64,000 bases of DNA from Tetracentron sinense (lineage: Eukaryota; Streptophyta; Magnoliopsida; Trochodendrales; Trochodendraceae), in the NCBI GenBank assembly GCA_015143295.1, contig CM026567.1:11922416-11986415 (forward strand). Direction: 5' to 3'. A program made the translations under genes and the position numbers. The notes below the pieces were generated by a model. It was not told the DNA's origin. It searched no databases and worked only from the letters and a program-made list of their open reading frames with translations. Each line of letters begins with the position of its first letter. The stretch's first letter is position 1. Shown here in pieces: positions 22,874 through 34,142 of the stretch.

Positions 22874-23773
22874 CATAGTAACAAAGTTCGGATTCGGGAA
22901 TTATTCGGCAGGGGTTAAGTTCGAAAAAAGGGAAAAATCGGCAAATTCAGGATAAGTTTGGAAAAATAAAAATTAATAATTATAAAAAATAAGAACGTGA
23001 TACCAACTAATCCACCTATCAATCTGAATGTATTGCTATCTCTTACTATGTTAGACATTTATCCCAATTCCTAAAAAACAAGCATTATATAAACTCACAA
23101 ACTCAAGAAAAAAATTACATAAGACTTAAGCAAGCTTTATGTGATTTAATAGAAAATAATAAAATCAAGATTAAGTATTTGTATATGCAAATCAAATAAT
23201 ATAAGCAATTCAAAAATGTATAGAAAGGGGAAAAATAATAATCTGAATAGATAAAATCAAAAAAAAAAATTATGAATGTATTTATTTAGCAAAATATAGA
23301 AATAGCTCAGAATAAATAGCACAAATCATATTTTCTCAAAGTTCGGTCGAAATTCAACAGACTAACCAACGTGCAAAATCATCTTTTTTCTCTCAATTCA
23401 ATCGAATTTAATCATAACCCTAAAATAATCTACTCGAATAGAGTGTTCTCCTTCTATCAGTTAGCGACTTCAGTCAAATGGAGATTTCTCAGTGTGAAAT
23501 AAGTCTCGGGTTTTTTGTAACAATTTTATTGGTAATAGAAAATTTATTTTGCCATTATTCTTATTTTAGAATTCTAAATAAGCATGAACAAATAATTAGT
23601 GAAAAATTTTCCTTCAGAATAAGTTCGGCATAAGTTCAGAATAATTCGTTAGTTCAGGAATTATTCGCAAATAATTCGTCAGTTTGGGAAAAAGAAGCAT
23701 TTTTAAACTTTATGCCTTAAAAATGAATAGTTCAGAAACAATTCGGAAATTATTCGAGAACTTTGTTACTATG
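22874..23773. mobile_element. hAT-type MITE nested in the hAT transposon (900 bp)
   Basis: The inverted ends are CATAGTAACAAAGTTC (left) and GAACTTTGTTACTATG (right), perfect over 16 bases. The flanks GTTGGGAG (22866-22873) and GATGAGAG (23774-23781) match at 6 of 8. Subterminal GAATTATTCGG-like words repeat on both sides. The interior is AT-rich and non-coding. It splits the BED-finger coding remnant. Confidence 0.88.
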
Positions 23774-23836
23774 GATGAGAGGACGTATACAACAAAATGT
23801 AATTTTTATGGATTTCAGTCTAAAGGTGGTGGGATA

Positions 23837-23950
23837 AGGGATGCCAATGGGCCGGGCAAGGGCATGACTTTTTGTAATTTTTAAATAGGCCCGGCCCGGC
23901 TTGACACATGTATGGTTTTGGGGCCTGACTTTGGCCTGTTGACACTCCTA
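23837..23950. mobile_element. Short GGGCCGGGC-type MITE (114 bp)
   Basis: The left AAGGGATGCCAATGGGCC and the reverse complement of the right, TAGGAGTGTCAACAGGCC, are inverted partners. The flanks GTGGGATA and GTTGGATC agree at 6 of 8. It interrupts the same zinc-finger remnant a second time. Confidence 0.65.
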
Positions 23951-24139
23951 GTTGGATCATTCGATTGAAAAAAGATTTGGCAGATATAAGGACACACGTT
24001 CACCCTTGCTTTAAATGCCCTTGATAGATTAGCCAAACAATGATGGTACACCTATTTGAGAAGAAGACTGGGAAGAAGTGAGCTGCTACGGCGAGCAAAG
24101 ACCTTAGGGCTAATCTGATGGGTTGGTCTAGACTCTAGA

Positions 24140-24185
24140 GGACATGGTGGTGGTGATGATGATGGTGATAATGATGATGATGTGA
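24140..24185. repeat. GGT/GAT trinucleotide repeat
   Basis: An imperfect GGTGGTGATGATGATGGT-type repeat. In the transposase sense it would encode a Gly/Asp run. It lies inside the hAT element. Confidence 0.7.
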
Positions 24186-25149
24186 CGCCACTCGAGGGGA
24201 AGTAGATGGAAATAATCAAGACGCGTTCTAGGCAAGACACATGGGAGAGGGAGGAGATGCAGGTATTTTAGGCCACTGGGCATAGGTTTGGGTGGTTCAC
24301 AACGTGAAGTACGGGGTTTAAGCAGGGGGAGGAGATGTGGGATATAGAAGACAGAGCATACGTGAGACATTTGATCGGTATGTTCCAAACGTGTTGAGGT
24401 CGAAGTCAAAGTTGAGGATATGGACCCCTAGATGTACAATGGCGAAAAGGGGCATCACAAAAGAAGTTGAAGGATGTGGTCTAGAGGGAATGTAGCAAAG
24501 ATAGTGAAGAGAACGATTGATTTTCATTTTTAATCACATCCTAGTTAACATCACGACATCTCCACAGCTCGGGTTTACAGCCAATGGGGATAGTGTATAC
24601 TCAAGATGCCAATCAGCAGCAGACGTACATATAGATGTACCAAGCCACATCCAGGTTTATGAGTTGGTCACATTATTAATCATATCTAGCACACTTACTA
24701 TCTATCACTCTATTAATTTTTGAGCCTTTAGTGTTTGAGTTGACACATAGTTCAATGTGGTATTGAGCATGTATAATGTATGTCATTTACTTTATAGTTG
24801 TAAATTCATACTTTTTATGTATTTAATTGAATGTAAGGTTTTCATATTTAGATTGTATTGCTTGTACTTGGTTAAGTGACAATGGTTTGCGTTTTCATAC
24901 ATGTTTCTCAGCATACTCGCATTTTTTAAAACTTATTATGGTAATGAGGGACTTTATTTAGTTTGTTTTTAGTTTATATTTACATTAAAAAAAAGTTTTA
25001 TGCAAGATATCCAAGTATTTTCTTGCGTATTTAAGCGTAAGCGTTTCTTAATATTTCTTGGCATATTGGCACATATCCAATAGATCTTCAATATGTATCC
25101 TAAAACCGACTTACCGATACTCATACTGATATTGATATTTTGAACCATG

Positions 25150-27682
25150 GCTTTAATTGTCAAATGATTAACATGGCACGGGTCACTGGATCACTAAAGG
25201 GGGCACTAAAAAGCTCACACTACCAACACTACTGATCCATGTTTTATCTGCATGTTGGATCAACAAGAGAATATTCTTAGGACACCTTGAGTTTGGTAGC
25301 CTAATGTGTCCTCAGACCTCTAAGTGGGCTGACATAGGTGACACTAGGGTTAAAGGCCAAAATTATGACCCAAAACCAGCATTGCACCCAGATTGTATAT
25401 ATTTTTGAGGATCTATACCCTCAATGGGGCGTCAACCACAATTAGTTGGTATCTTCTAATTGTGGTTGACGCCCCATCGAGAATCTATACCTTCGATGCG
25501 GACATTAGAGGCTTAGATCATATTTTCGATGGAGATCCACTATTAGATTTTTTTTCTTGGTAGAGATCTACCGTTAGATCTCGATGTGGATAGAGATTCG
25601 CTGTCAGATCGAGAGCTGGAGGATTCGAAGGCTACGATTAGTCCATAGGATAGCGTGGCCCATCATAGATGGTCGGCCCCCTTATTAGTTATCTTAGTTT
25701 ATTCTTTTGTTTTAGCTTATTAGTAGTTGAGATTGTTTTTAGTAATGATGTTTTAGTGATAATTTAGAACCTGAAATGACACTTTTGTAATTATTAGGAC
25801 TAGGGTTTTCGTTTTTCTCTCTTTAAATACTCCCTTTAGGAGTAGAGAATTTACAAAAAAATTAATGAATGAATGATTGACCTTTTGCTTTTGAAACTCA
25901 TGTGAAGGGAATGGTGTGAAGCCAAAGTTAGTTATAGTGGAAAGCCATTAGTGTGAAGCCAATGTATTATCTTTCCTCTCTTCTCCCCCATTAATATTTT
26001 AAATTTTCTGTTTTATCCTTTAAAACCCAACCAACCCAAAGCCTAGCCACCAACTATCACTGCCATAGTTCTCCCCTACCCTTTTTCCTCATTGCCGTAG
26101 CCCCCCTACCTTTCCTTGGGTTGCTGCCAACCTCCCCAACACTTTTCCTAGGCTGCCACCATCCCCTACTACTATTCCCTACAGCTGCTGCCTTTTTTCC
26201 CTGTTCTACAGTTGCAGCCCTGTCCCTGCAATACCAGCCCCCATACTTGTTTACCCCAGCAGCCACAGCCCTATTACTGTCTTCCTCAGTTGCCGCAGCC
26301 ACCCTACAGTCCCTACAACCTGTTCCCTTCATGCTACAGCCCCCTGTTCCCAAGCCATACCCTTGCTGTTGTACGTCTCCCTATTGCTGTAACAGTCCCT
26401 GCATATACCCTATTGCAGCCACACTTCTTTCCTATTACCCAAAAACCCTAAAACAGCAAAACCCCTAAACCCTAACCCTAGATTTTGGAAGTTATTTTAC
26501 TACTGTTGCTAGCTTGAAAACAGACCTCACATTCATGTTTCAACCTATGACCATTGTTGAGCCCAACTTAATTTTTTGAAATCCTCAATTGAACTTGGAA
26601 ATCAGATTGATTAATGACCTAAATCCCTAAGCTGGTGGAAGGTCCTACTTCCATTACTATCACCCAATCCGGTATGGAAATTCTCCATTGTAGGATTGTG
26701 ACTTGACCTATGACATTAATAATTCCTTTTTGAGTTTCTTTATTATAATTGTGGAATTCAGGAAGTTTTATGGTTTTCCTTATTGCTGCAAGTAATTTTT
26801 TAATCTCTAAATTGCATCATCCTAGGTTAGTTGCATAGTCCTGCATCACCCCTGTAATCCCCAAAATCAGGTAAAGAGACCTCCAAGGCGTTAGTAACCC
26901 TCCAATAGATGTTTTCTTATCACTTCACTTGGATCAAGCAACCGAATCCCCTGGGTGGCCATTTTCACGCTAGGCTTGATGCCTCTAGTCAATGGTCAGC
27001 CACTCCTGTGTGGATGCCAAGTGGAAGATGTAAAGTCCTCCAGAGCATTAGGACCCTCCATGGCCTGGGGAACCCTAATCAAGACGTGAATCATCTTTGA
27101 GACTGTTAATGAGTGTATTGTAAATTATTGAGATTCCATAATCAAGGTGGTCCTGTTGCAATCTTCCATTCCAATACGTGTCGAATGAATTGTCACAATA
27201 GTTATCAATGCATAATTTTTTTTTTTTAAATTTCCTTAATATCTTTTCGTCCTATGGACGGTATTCTTCTTCTGACGCTTAAATAATAAATATCTCCTAG
27301 CCTTTTCATAGGAGCTGCGTATGTTCAATGCTATGCATATTGCATTCTCATATCCTGGGTTTTATTTTTTTCAAGTTTTATTTGCTGGGGGTTTAATGTG
27401 GAATATAAATGCAAAGTACTATTCGGATCATATATCTTTTTACAGCCATGAATGTCATACCTGAAATTGATTAATAATATATATTTAGGTTACCCATGTC
27501 TAAACCAATAACTTAAGCTTCCACAAGTAACCAGTGCTTTGCACATTCATTGAGAACAGGATATGCCATTTGCAATACTTTATAGTATTACTGTCAGCAT
27601 AGACATATCTGTTACACTACACAGTCATGCAAGGCTCTTGCATATTCTTGTTATCTGATATGACCTTCGGACATGAGCGCAG
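25150..27682. other. COAD intron 3, right part; possible LTR-like repeat
   Basis: No gene seen. About 25395-26860 has LTR-like features: a TATA-like CTTTAAATACTCCC near 25821, a downstream A-rich segment, and a C-rich tract at 26040-26460 whose frames read as Pro/Tyr/Cys-rich low complexity. I could not find matched ends or a target duplication. A 22-bp perfect inverted repeat lies at 25424-25477. The final 600 bp before the exon at 27683 look like ordinary intron. Confidence 0.35.
25424..25477. repeat. Perfect 22-bp inverted repeat with 10-base loop
   Basis: ATGGGGCGTCAACCACAATT (continuing AG) at 25424-25445 is the exact reverse complement of 25456-25477. The loop is TTGGTATCTT. The outer flanks also repeat directly (GGATCTATACC and GAATCTATACC). 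Confidence 0.9.
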
Positions 27683-27777
27683 TCCATTAAACCGGGATTA
27701 ACTGTGCAAGTGGAACCTATTGTGGATCCTTACGGCCCTTCAATTGTTGATGACAAGTTGGATGCTATTATTGTCAG
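27683..27777 (+). CDS. COAD: COAD coding exon 4
   Basis: 95 bases between the acceptor GCAG (27679-27682) and the donor GTACAT (27778). It encodes [20 protein letters not shown] then [11 protein letters not shown], plus two bases of a split Ser codon. This continues exon 3 exactly as in plant PPAT, where YVKSIKPEL... precedes VVQAEPITDPYGPS. The matching sequence and phase show that the exon belongs with exon 3 despite the 20.8 kb between them. Confidence 0.92.
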
Positions 27778-28180
27778 GTACATTTACTGCTTCTCAGTCA
27801 TAATAAATTCCACTGATTATTGTTCTTACAGAACCTGGTATTTTTTCTGTTGATGGTTAGGTCATTATGTGACAATTAAATATAAAATTAGATATGATGA
27901 TTTACATATAAAGCAAGTGTTTTTGTGCTGCTGCAGTTAAAAGATCTTACTCATCTTAAAATAAACCTATCACTTAGCTGAATCTAGTCTAAAGAGTGGT
28001 ATCAACAAGTATGAAGCGGTGAAAATGATCAAAGATTTGAAGAATGTGAAAAACCTTAAAATGAAAATGTGTTAAAGTCATGTTTGAATTTTGGGGCATA
28101 CAATTATGGGGATATGTATCACTCAACATTTGATAGGCTTATTTGTATTTCTGAGGTGTACAATAGGAGTTATGCGCACA

Positions 28181-29183
28181 CATGGTTTAAAATTTCGATA
28201 CGTATCGACCGATATGGGCCGATACGTATCCTATTTGGAGTTACCCGATACACTGGTACTCTAGAAAAAAAAACTCCACTATATCGGGCCGATACACTCG
28301 ATATGGGGATTTTTCAGTTAATTTTTTTTCTCCTTCCATTTACACTATGATCCACAATACAAACCCGATACACACAACTTATTTACATAATATTTATTTA
28401 AGTAAATGATTTTAACTTGATTTTACTTTCATTTACTTTAGATATTAATATGTAAATAAGGTTATCCCCCTGGTTATGATGCCCCAATCCAGCCCTACTT
28501 ATCACGAACCACTGGTTATGATGCCCCAACCTAACCCTACTTATCAGGAACCACTGGTTATGATGCTCAGTCCCAGTCTTCGACTGACAGTTATGGACAG
28601 ATCATGACTCAGCAGCAGACATTTGTTCAAATGTACTTGGGCATGTACCGCACGATGATGACTTGGACACAATGGTGTCATCATGACTGGGAACCATTTA
28701 TAATGTATCACTCTACTCAATTCTTGATCCTATAATGATAGAGTATGAGCCGGCACAAAGCTCAATGTGGTATTGATCTTCTATCATGTATGTAACTTGA
28801 TTTGTGAATACAAGGGTTATGTATTTTCATATTTTTGATTTATGAATACAAGTGAGATTCTATCACATGGTTAAGTAACTATGGTTTGTATTTTCATACA
28901 TATTTATTAGTGCGCACGCCTTTTTTAACTTATAAATTTGTTAACTCTTATATGTATGATTATAAATGTAGTTGGAGACCTTCATTTAGTTAATATTGAG
29001 CTTATATTTGTATTAAAAGAGGTTTTATGCAAGGTATCCAAGTTTTTTCTTGCGTATCCAAGCTTTTTTTTTGGTGTATCCTGAATTTTTCCCCCATATC
29101 TAACCAATATGGTACCGATACGCCGATACATATCCTATTTTGGACTTACGGATACGGCAACCGATACCGATATTTGAACCATG
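28181..29183 (+). mobile_element. Short hAT element in COAD intron 4, relative of 22027-25149
   Basis: A perfect 8-bp target duplication TGCGCACA lies at 28173-28180 and 29184-29191. The inverted ends are CATGGTTTAAAATTTCG and CGATATTTGAACCATG. Subterminal GATACGTATCG words occur at both ends. The segment near 29008-29050 (GGTTTTATGCAAGGTATCC) matches 24985-25020 in the larger element. A 42-bp tandem repeat (CTGGTTATGATGCCCCAA...) at 28468-28585 and the downstream SYGQIMTQQQTFVQMYLGMY reading look like the C-terminal tail of a transposase. It is therefore an internally deleted, non-autonomous copy. Confidence 0.9.
28468..28585. repeat. 42-bp tandem repeat, about 2.5 copies
   Basis: Units start at the CTGGTTATGATGC words. 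The first two are almost identical and the third is partial. They lie inside the hAT element and encode a repeating GYDAP-like peptide in the transposase-tail frame. Confidence 0.8.
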
Positions 29184-29191
29184 TGCGCACA

Positions 29192-30489
29192 TGCACACAT
29201 AACTTTGAAGGTCAGGACTATGGAAATCAAATGAACCTTTTGGCCTCACTTATTCAAAATTGAATTAGCGAAAATGGCTGAGATATGTGGAAGTGTAGTA
29301 TAATCTCTGCAATGATAACCCGCATCCTCTATATTAAGAATACATCTGGACAGGCAACCTTGATCAAGTCCCAAATATTTTATTACTAACTGTGCTACTG
29401 TTATCTTCATCATCTCACCAAACTGTTTCTCTTCTTTTCATTGCTACAGCAAGGATACACGATTTTCGGGCATTGAGTTTCACTACTAAGCATAAGAGCT
29501 TTGATCTTATGTAGGTATCTAACTAGAGGACCACTAGAAACATTTTTTCACTTTTAAGATATTTGAAACTTTAAAGTACGGTATGGGATACCTTTTTTTT
29601 AGACGAGTAATTTAAGAAATATTTTAATTGTAGTTTGTGTTTTTTTGGAACAAGTGCATTGTGTTTTGTTTTGAACAATTAAAATTTTTGAACTCAGATT
29701 TTGGGGATACTGAAAATCAGACCCCTCTTTTATTAGTAATTGATCTTTGATGGATTTTCTTTTTCATGTGTGGACGAGTAATTTGTGCTTGACGCATAGG
29801 CACCATTGCCAAAATCTACTGGATTTCAGGGCCACGTGGAGGGTTGTCATGCCCACATAAAATCTTTATGTGGTCCCCCCATGCACGTCATGTGGAAAAT
29901 TTTCAGCACAATCAGAGATATCTAGGCTCAATTAAGGTAGATGTTGGCCATAGGTTATGCCACTAGGCCCAGCATTGTCCACCTGGTGCATATCTCCGCA
30001 CACCTAAAGTTTTCTCTCCGTTGAATGAAAGTCCCTCCAAGTGGCAGTGAGATGCATGAAGCATAGGTAAGATTTTGTCAAATTTTATAAATGAAAAGAA
30101 AGTACATTAAAAAGACAGAATTTACTTAGCAATAAACTAAAAGAAAGGAAAGCAAGAATACACAAAACTATCTACTACAAAGGGGGTCCCATATCAAAGA
30201 CGGTTGGGGGATCGCTTTTCATTTCGATCCTCACCCAAGAAACTCTCCCAAGTCTGTATCTATCCTCTGTATAGAGCACCATCCTAAGATCAGATGCCTA
30301 ATGCGCGAACGTTTACGAGAAGAGGAGAAAGTTGAATCTTCAAACACTCAAGTTTTGCATGTGTCACACATATTACCCATCGTCTCTCTAGTTTTATGTC
30401 AGCGTTCACATTTCCTACTCTGTTTTTGTGCCAAAATGGTATTTCCCTCTATGTATATGAAAAAAAATCTCGGTGAACCTCAAATCTAA
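29192..30489. other. COAD intron 4, unassigned stretch
   Basis: AT-rich intronic sequence with no supported gene, repeat boundary or coding remnant that I can name. Confidence 0.5.
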
Positions 30490-31861
30490 TGTTTGAGTTG
30501 AGAACTCACAAATTCAAGGAGATGGTTAGGTCTCCCTAAAAGTGCAAAATAAGGGATGATGAACTTAAAGTGCAAAATAAGGGAAACAAGCAAACCACAA
30601 CACAAGCAATTTTTACGTGAAAATCCTTCCGGGAAAAACCACGGGACCTAGTCCAGCAAAGAGAATCTACTAAGACAAAGTACCAGATACTTACAGACTC
30701 GAACCTCACCCAAATAGGACTCGACTTCCTCGATCCACGGTTAGTCTTACACGCCCCAATAAGTAATTACGATCTCACAAGACTCACAATCTACCGTAGT
30801 ATCCTGTTCTTCTCTTGTATCTCGACAACCACGATCTCTACGATCGATCTCCGTCAATGACGGCTTCGGATTCCACCGACCAAATCAAATAATCACAATC
30901 CTCCTCGGATTGATCTCCTTCGCAATGGCTCCAGAACACTCCGACCAATTTGTTCTTTTCAGAACGGGTTGATGGTTTAGGACAACTCTAGAGTGATCCC
31001 ATCAATAGCTTGAGGATCAACCAAAGCAAGTTTTTAGAGATAAGAATGATAAAACATGCATCTCTAGAGCAACTAACAAAGGAGAATGAGAGAAATAAAT
31101 CCCAGAGATTATGAGAACTCTAGAGCTAGTCCAATGCACTCTCCACACTCTCCCAAAGTCCCCATTCATGGACTAGAAGGATCCCATTAAATAGAGAAGC
31201 CAAACCAAGGTTTTAGAAACACCCAAAAATGGATTCAGAAGCTTTTTTAAGCATTGGGTCGACCCAGATCTTTAGAAACACCCAAAAATGGATTTAGAAG
31301 CTTTTTTAGGCATTGGGTCGACCCAACTGTCACTTTGGGTCGACCCAGATCTTGGGTGCTCTCTGTACGTTCTTCCCATACATTTTCTATTGAGGACTGA
31401 GTCGACCCAAACAAGACTCGGTGGACTGACTTTGAAGAACTCATTTTTTGCTCTTGTTTCCTTCATGAAAGTTGTAGATCTTTTCGATACGGTCGATTTG
31501 ATATATTATGGAGCAAAATCGGAGCTATGGTTTGAGAGATATGCCTCTTACAAGGAACTTTGGTTTTTAAGAGCCTCTAACACTTTTTGGGCTACATATC
31601 TAGTAACCTAAAGTCCATATGATTATTCTAAGTGAATTTCTACCTAAGGTATCATGGTATGATTATTCTAAGTCAATTTCCAGTTAAGGTAGCATAGTAT
31701 CTAGGTCACTTACTTACCATCCTATGAGTGAAACGAATGATATGATCAGAATGTCTTCAACCGATCTTCTTCGGTCTTCATCTTCACTTGTCGTGAATGC
31801 TTCAAGGCAATGACACAAGATACACTAGAATCACTTGTTTTGACATTGGAATAAGCCAACA
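30490..31861 (-). mobile_element. Probable solo LTR in COAD intron 4
   Basis: Read on the minus strand it begins TGTTGGCTTATTCC at 31861. It has a TATA-like CTATTTAATGG near 31195 and then a typical plant LTR leader. The left end is placed at TGTTTGAG (30490) because CTAA flanks both sides, but this end is uncertain. It holds a 57-bp tandem duplication at about 31211-31322 and repeated GGGTCGACCCA words (31256-31402). There is no coding region, so I treat it as a fossil. Confidence 0.5.
31211..31322. repeat. 57-bp tandem duplication in the solo LTR
   Basis: Two near-identical units, TTTAGAAACACCCAAAAATG through GCATTGGGTCGACCCA, sit directly head to tail. Confidence 0.85.
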
Positions 31862-33762
31862 CTAAAACATGGACTTTACAGTATATATGGAATTTCCATG
31901 ATACTTTCCATTTTTGAGTTCTTTTTTAAAGCTACAACCGTTTTAAACTCATATAATTCCCATCCTTTTTTTGCCGTATTTCATTTTGCTAATAATGGGC
32001 CGAAGAAATATCCTCTCTATCCATTCCAAATAAGATATCAATAATCAGCAATATTTCGATGTAGAATTATTGGCTCCATTACAATCTTCAATAGTTTGTT
32101 ACCGTTCTTCAACTAAGCCGCCTTGTAAATTTCTATATAGATGTAGGCATGCAAACACTTACATTTTAATATGTAGATTTACAAACTATAGATACTCAAA
32201 AGCTATGTACATGCTTCCCAGGCTCGCTTCTTAGAAGCTCGTTTCCATCACTTCCCATTTAAATGGTCAAAGAGGAATAGATGAGATAGGAGAAATCTGA
32301 GTCTATATCATTGGGTGTGGATCTTGAGCAAGTAGAATTGGATTGGAACCTTTTTGGTAAATGATTGATAGAATATAGTGTTCCTCTACAACTTGTAATG
32401 TAACCCAAATTTCATTTCTCGCATCTTGTTTTGCAATGATTTTTTGAGCCTCGCTTCCCGCTTCTCGCTTTCGCTTCTTGTTTTCGCTTCACACTTTGGT
32501 AACTATGTTACAAACACAACTCATGTGAATATCTTTTTCTGGACTTATACTTGAATGGTAATGACTGGCGTGCTAGCTAGATTTGGCCTAACTGCATACT
32601 TGAATGGTAATGACTGGCATGTTAGCTAGATTTGGCCTAACTGCCTTGCAAGGTCTTTGCCCATGTTTCTCTGTCATTGTACAATTTTTTTGTTTTGCAA
32701 TGATATGTTGAGAATTTCATGTGATCTTTTCCCAAAGATTCAAAACTGTAGTGAGATGTCTACCTTGGAGGTGGACTATATTGAAACTGCACCTACTAAA
32801 AGTGGTGCCCAATTCTAACTGAAAGGACAAATCAATCCGCGAAAGAATGCCAGGCATGTGCTCCATAAATGAAATCGTATTAGATAATAGTCATTGCAAT
32901 CACTTTACTAAATGACTACTAAATGTGAAGGTAACATCTATCAATTAATTGCCATTATCTACTGGACCAGCCTTCAGTTTTACTTTTCCCTTCCTGAAAT
33001 TTGATTTGCAGATATTAAAGGAGGCCATCCATAAAAGGCACAGCAGAAATATTTAGTAATATTCATTAAAATATGTAGAGGTGGAATGTCAGTTTTACTT
33101 TTATTCATCATAGATTAATCAGATATGTAGATTTGTCCTTGTATAGAAGTGATTGAGAATTCATAGCTAGTTAGCCATATGTACAGGGAATTTACAGAAT
33201 CTTCAGTAGAGCACCTCGTCAGCTATGTCACTTTGTTCATATAATCCTAACTGTCAGGCTTGTAACTTCTTGTGAGGAGTCTGAGGACCATACCCTTACT
33301 TCATAACCATCTAAACAGAGGCCCCTTGATCAAGTGATTAAGATTGGCTGTTTTTGTGGATAAAGCACCTCAAGAAGCTGAGCAGTCAGGATTGATATCC
33401 ACACTTGATAATCAGTCTCATTTTTATGGAGTAAAGATGCAGTCTCTTGTTAGTTGAATCCCTAGTTCCCCAATAGATTGACCTACAATTTTCGACCAGG
33501 TCGTCATGAGTGGGACTTCGACCATAACATAATTGACAGATCCAAGATGTACTCCTACAAATAAAGGGGGTTCAAATACATATTGGTCGTGGCAATGCAT
33601 CATTGACATATAAATATATATCGTCAGCTAATACACATCCATTAATGTTTGGATAAAAATTCTTTCCATCATCATCCCATTTATGTGCAAATTTCTATAA
33701 TCTTATTCTTTAATTGAGTTTTGACTCTAATATACTAATTTTTGTGGTGATTGGCCATCCAG
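31862..33762. other. COAD intron 4, right part
   Basis: Intron sequence with no gene. The only clear structure is a 49-bp direct tandem duplication at 32548-32645 (TACTTGAATGGTAATGACTG...), which looks like a recent local slip. Confidence 0.5.
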
Positions 33763-33832
33763 CAAAGAAACCTTGGGCGGAGGGCTGTCGGTCAACAAGC
33801 GGAGAGCTGAAAGAGGTCTGCCACAATTGAAG
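33763..33832 (+). CDS. COAD: COAD coding exon 5
   Basis: 70 bases. The first completes the split Ser codon (AG|C), followed by [20 protein letters not shown] and QLK. The acceptor is CCAG at 33759-33762 and the donor GTACAA at 33833. KETL.GGLSVN.(R/K)RAERGL is the most conserved block of eukaryotic PPAT. Confidence 0.93.
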
Positions 33833-33995
33833 GTACAATTTTTGAATTCTAATGCCCTGAATTTCTAAAGAATCACCATTTCATGCAATTCCATGTTATT
33901 CCTCCACTTGTGGGCTAGAAATGAGTGGTGAAGCTAGTTCAACTACAGAATTTGAGGTGGATACATCCATTAATGAACTGACTAATATTGTTCAG

Positions 33996-34142
33996 GTTGA
34001 AGTGGTGGAACTTTTATCTGAAGAAATGAGTGGCGAAAAGCTGAGTTCGAGTACATTGAGGAGACTTGAGGCCGAGAAAACCAGGCAGCAGCAGAACAAC
34101 ACTCTACATTCACAAGAAGAAGGTGGAACAACAAACAGCTAA
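33996..34142 (+). CDS. COAD: COAD coding exon 6 with stop
   Basis: 48 codons plus TAA, from the acceptor TTCAG (33991-33995). It encodes VEVVELLSEEMSGEKLSSST and LRRLEAEKTR, then a polar Q/N/E-rich tail. LSSSTLRR is the nucleotide-binding motif of the family. The tail varies among species. The upstream stretch from 33921 is open in the same frame, but it lies 5' of the good acceptor and has no homologous content, so I treat it as intron. Confidence 0.92.
   Translation, partial: VEVVELLSEEMSGEKLSSSTLRRLEAEKTRQQQNNTLHSQEEGGTTNS

Larger units (their letters stand above)
22027..25149 (+). mobile_element. Degenerate hAT transposon with transposase N-terminus, holding two nested MITEs
   Basis: The ends are CATGGTTTGACGAATCG on the left and TTTTGAACCATG on the right, with GATAC-rich subterminal sequence. 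A related element with the same ends sits at 28181-29183. The flanks (TCTGTAAC and GCTTTAAT) are only weakly similar, as expected of an old insertion. Coding remains: from 22798 MTLKKGKGKERVRD; 23775-23835 DERTYTTKCNFYGFQSKGGG; and 23955-24017 IRLKKDLADIRTHVHPCFKC. Together these resemble a BED zinc finger. An acidic GGGDDDGDNDDD follows near 24145. The hATC catalytic region is not recognisable, so it cannot move by itself. Confidence 0.7.
6307..34142 (+). other. COAD: COAD gene span (phosphopantetheine adenylyltransferase), six coding exons
   Basis: Joined coding exons 6307-6438, 6629-6700, 6804-6863, 27683-27777, 33763-33832 and 33996-34142 give 576 bases: 191 codons plus stop. Phase is kept at every junction and every intron is GT...AG. 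Plant PPATs are of similar length (about 180 aa). Product (family knowledge): transfers AMP from ATP to 4'-phosphopantetheine, giving dephospho-CoA, the fourth step of CoA biosynthesis. Visible hallmarks are the nucleotidyltransferase motif LHDGH after GGTFDR, the central DPYGPSIVD segment, and the C-terminal LSSSTLRR that matches the ISSTxxR nucleotide-binding motif. Introns 3 and 4 are 20,819 and 5,985 bp and full of transposons. The reading frame looks intact, so I call it functional. Confidence 0.93.

Noticed and set aside
26121-26468. 115-aa Pro/Cys-rich reading frame as a possible gene
   Set aside because: Low-complexity C-rich DNA gives open frames by composition. It lies within an intron, with no splice or promoter signals and no recognisable domain.
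26440-26485. Telomere-like AAACCCT repeats
   Set aside because: Only about three loosely spaced units (AAAACCC, TAAACCCTAACCCTAG). Plant telomere repeats would be long and exact, and such words are common in leaders.
33921-33995. Extension of the last COAD exon to an in-frame ATG at 33921
   Set aside because: The stretch precedes a good TTCAG acceptor, has no counterpart in PPAT proteins, and would break the exact fit between exons 5 and 6.
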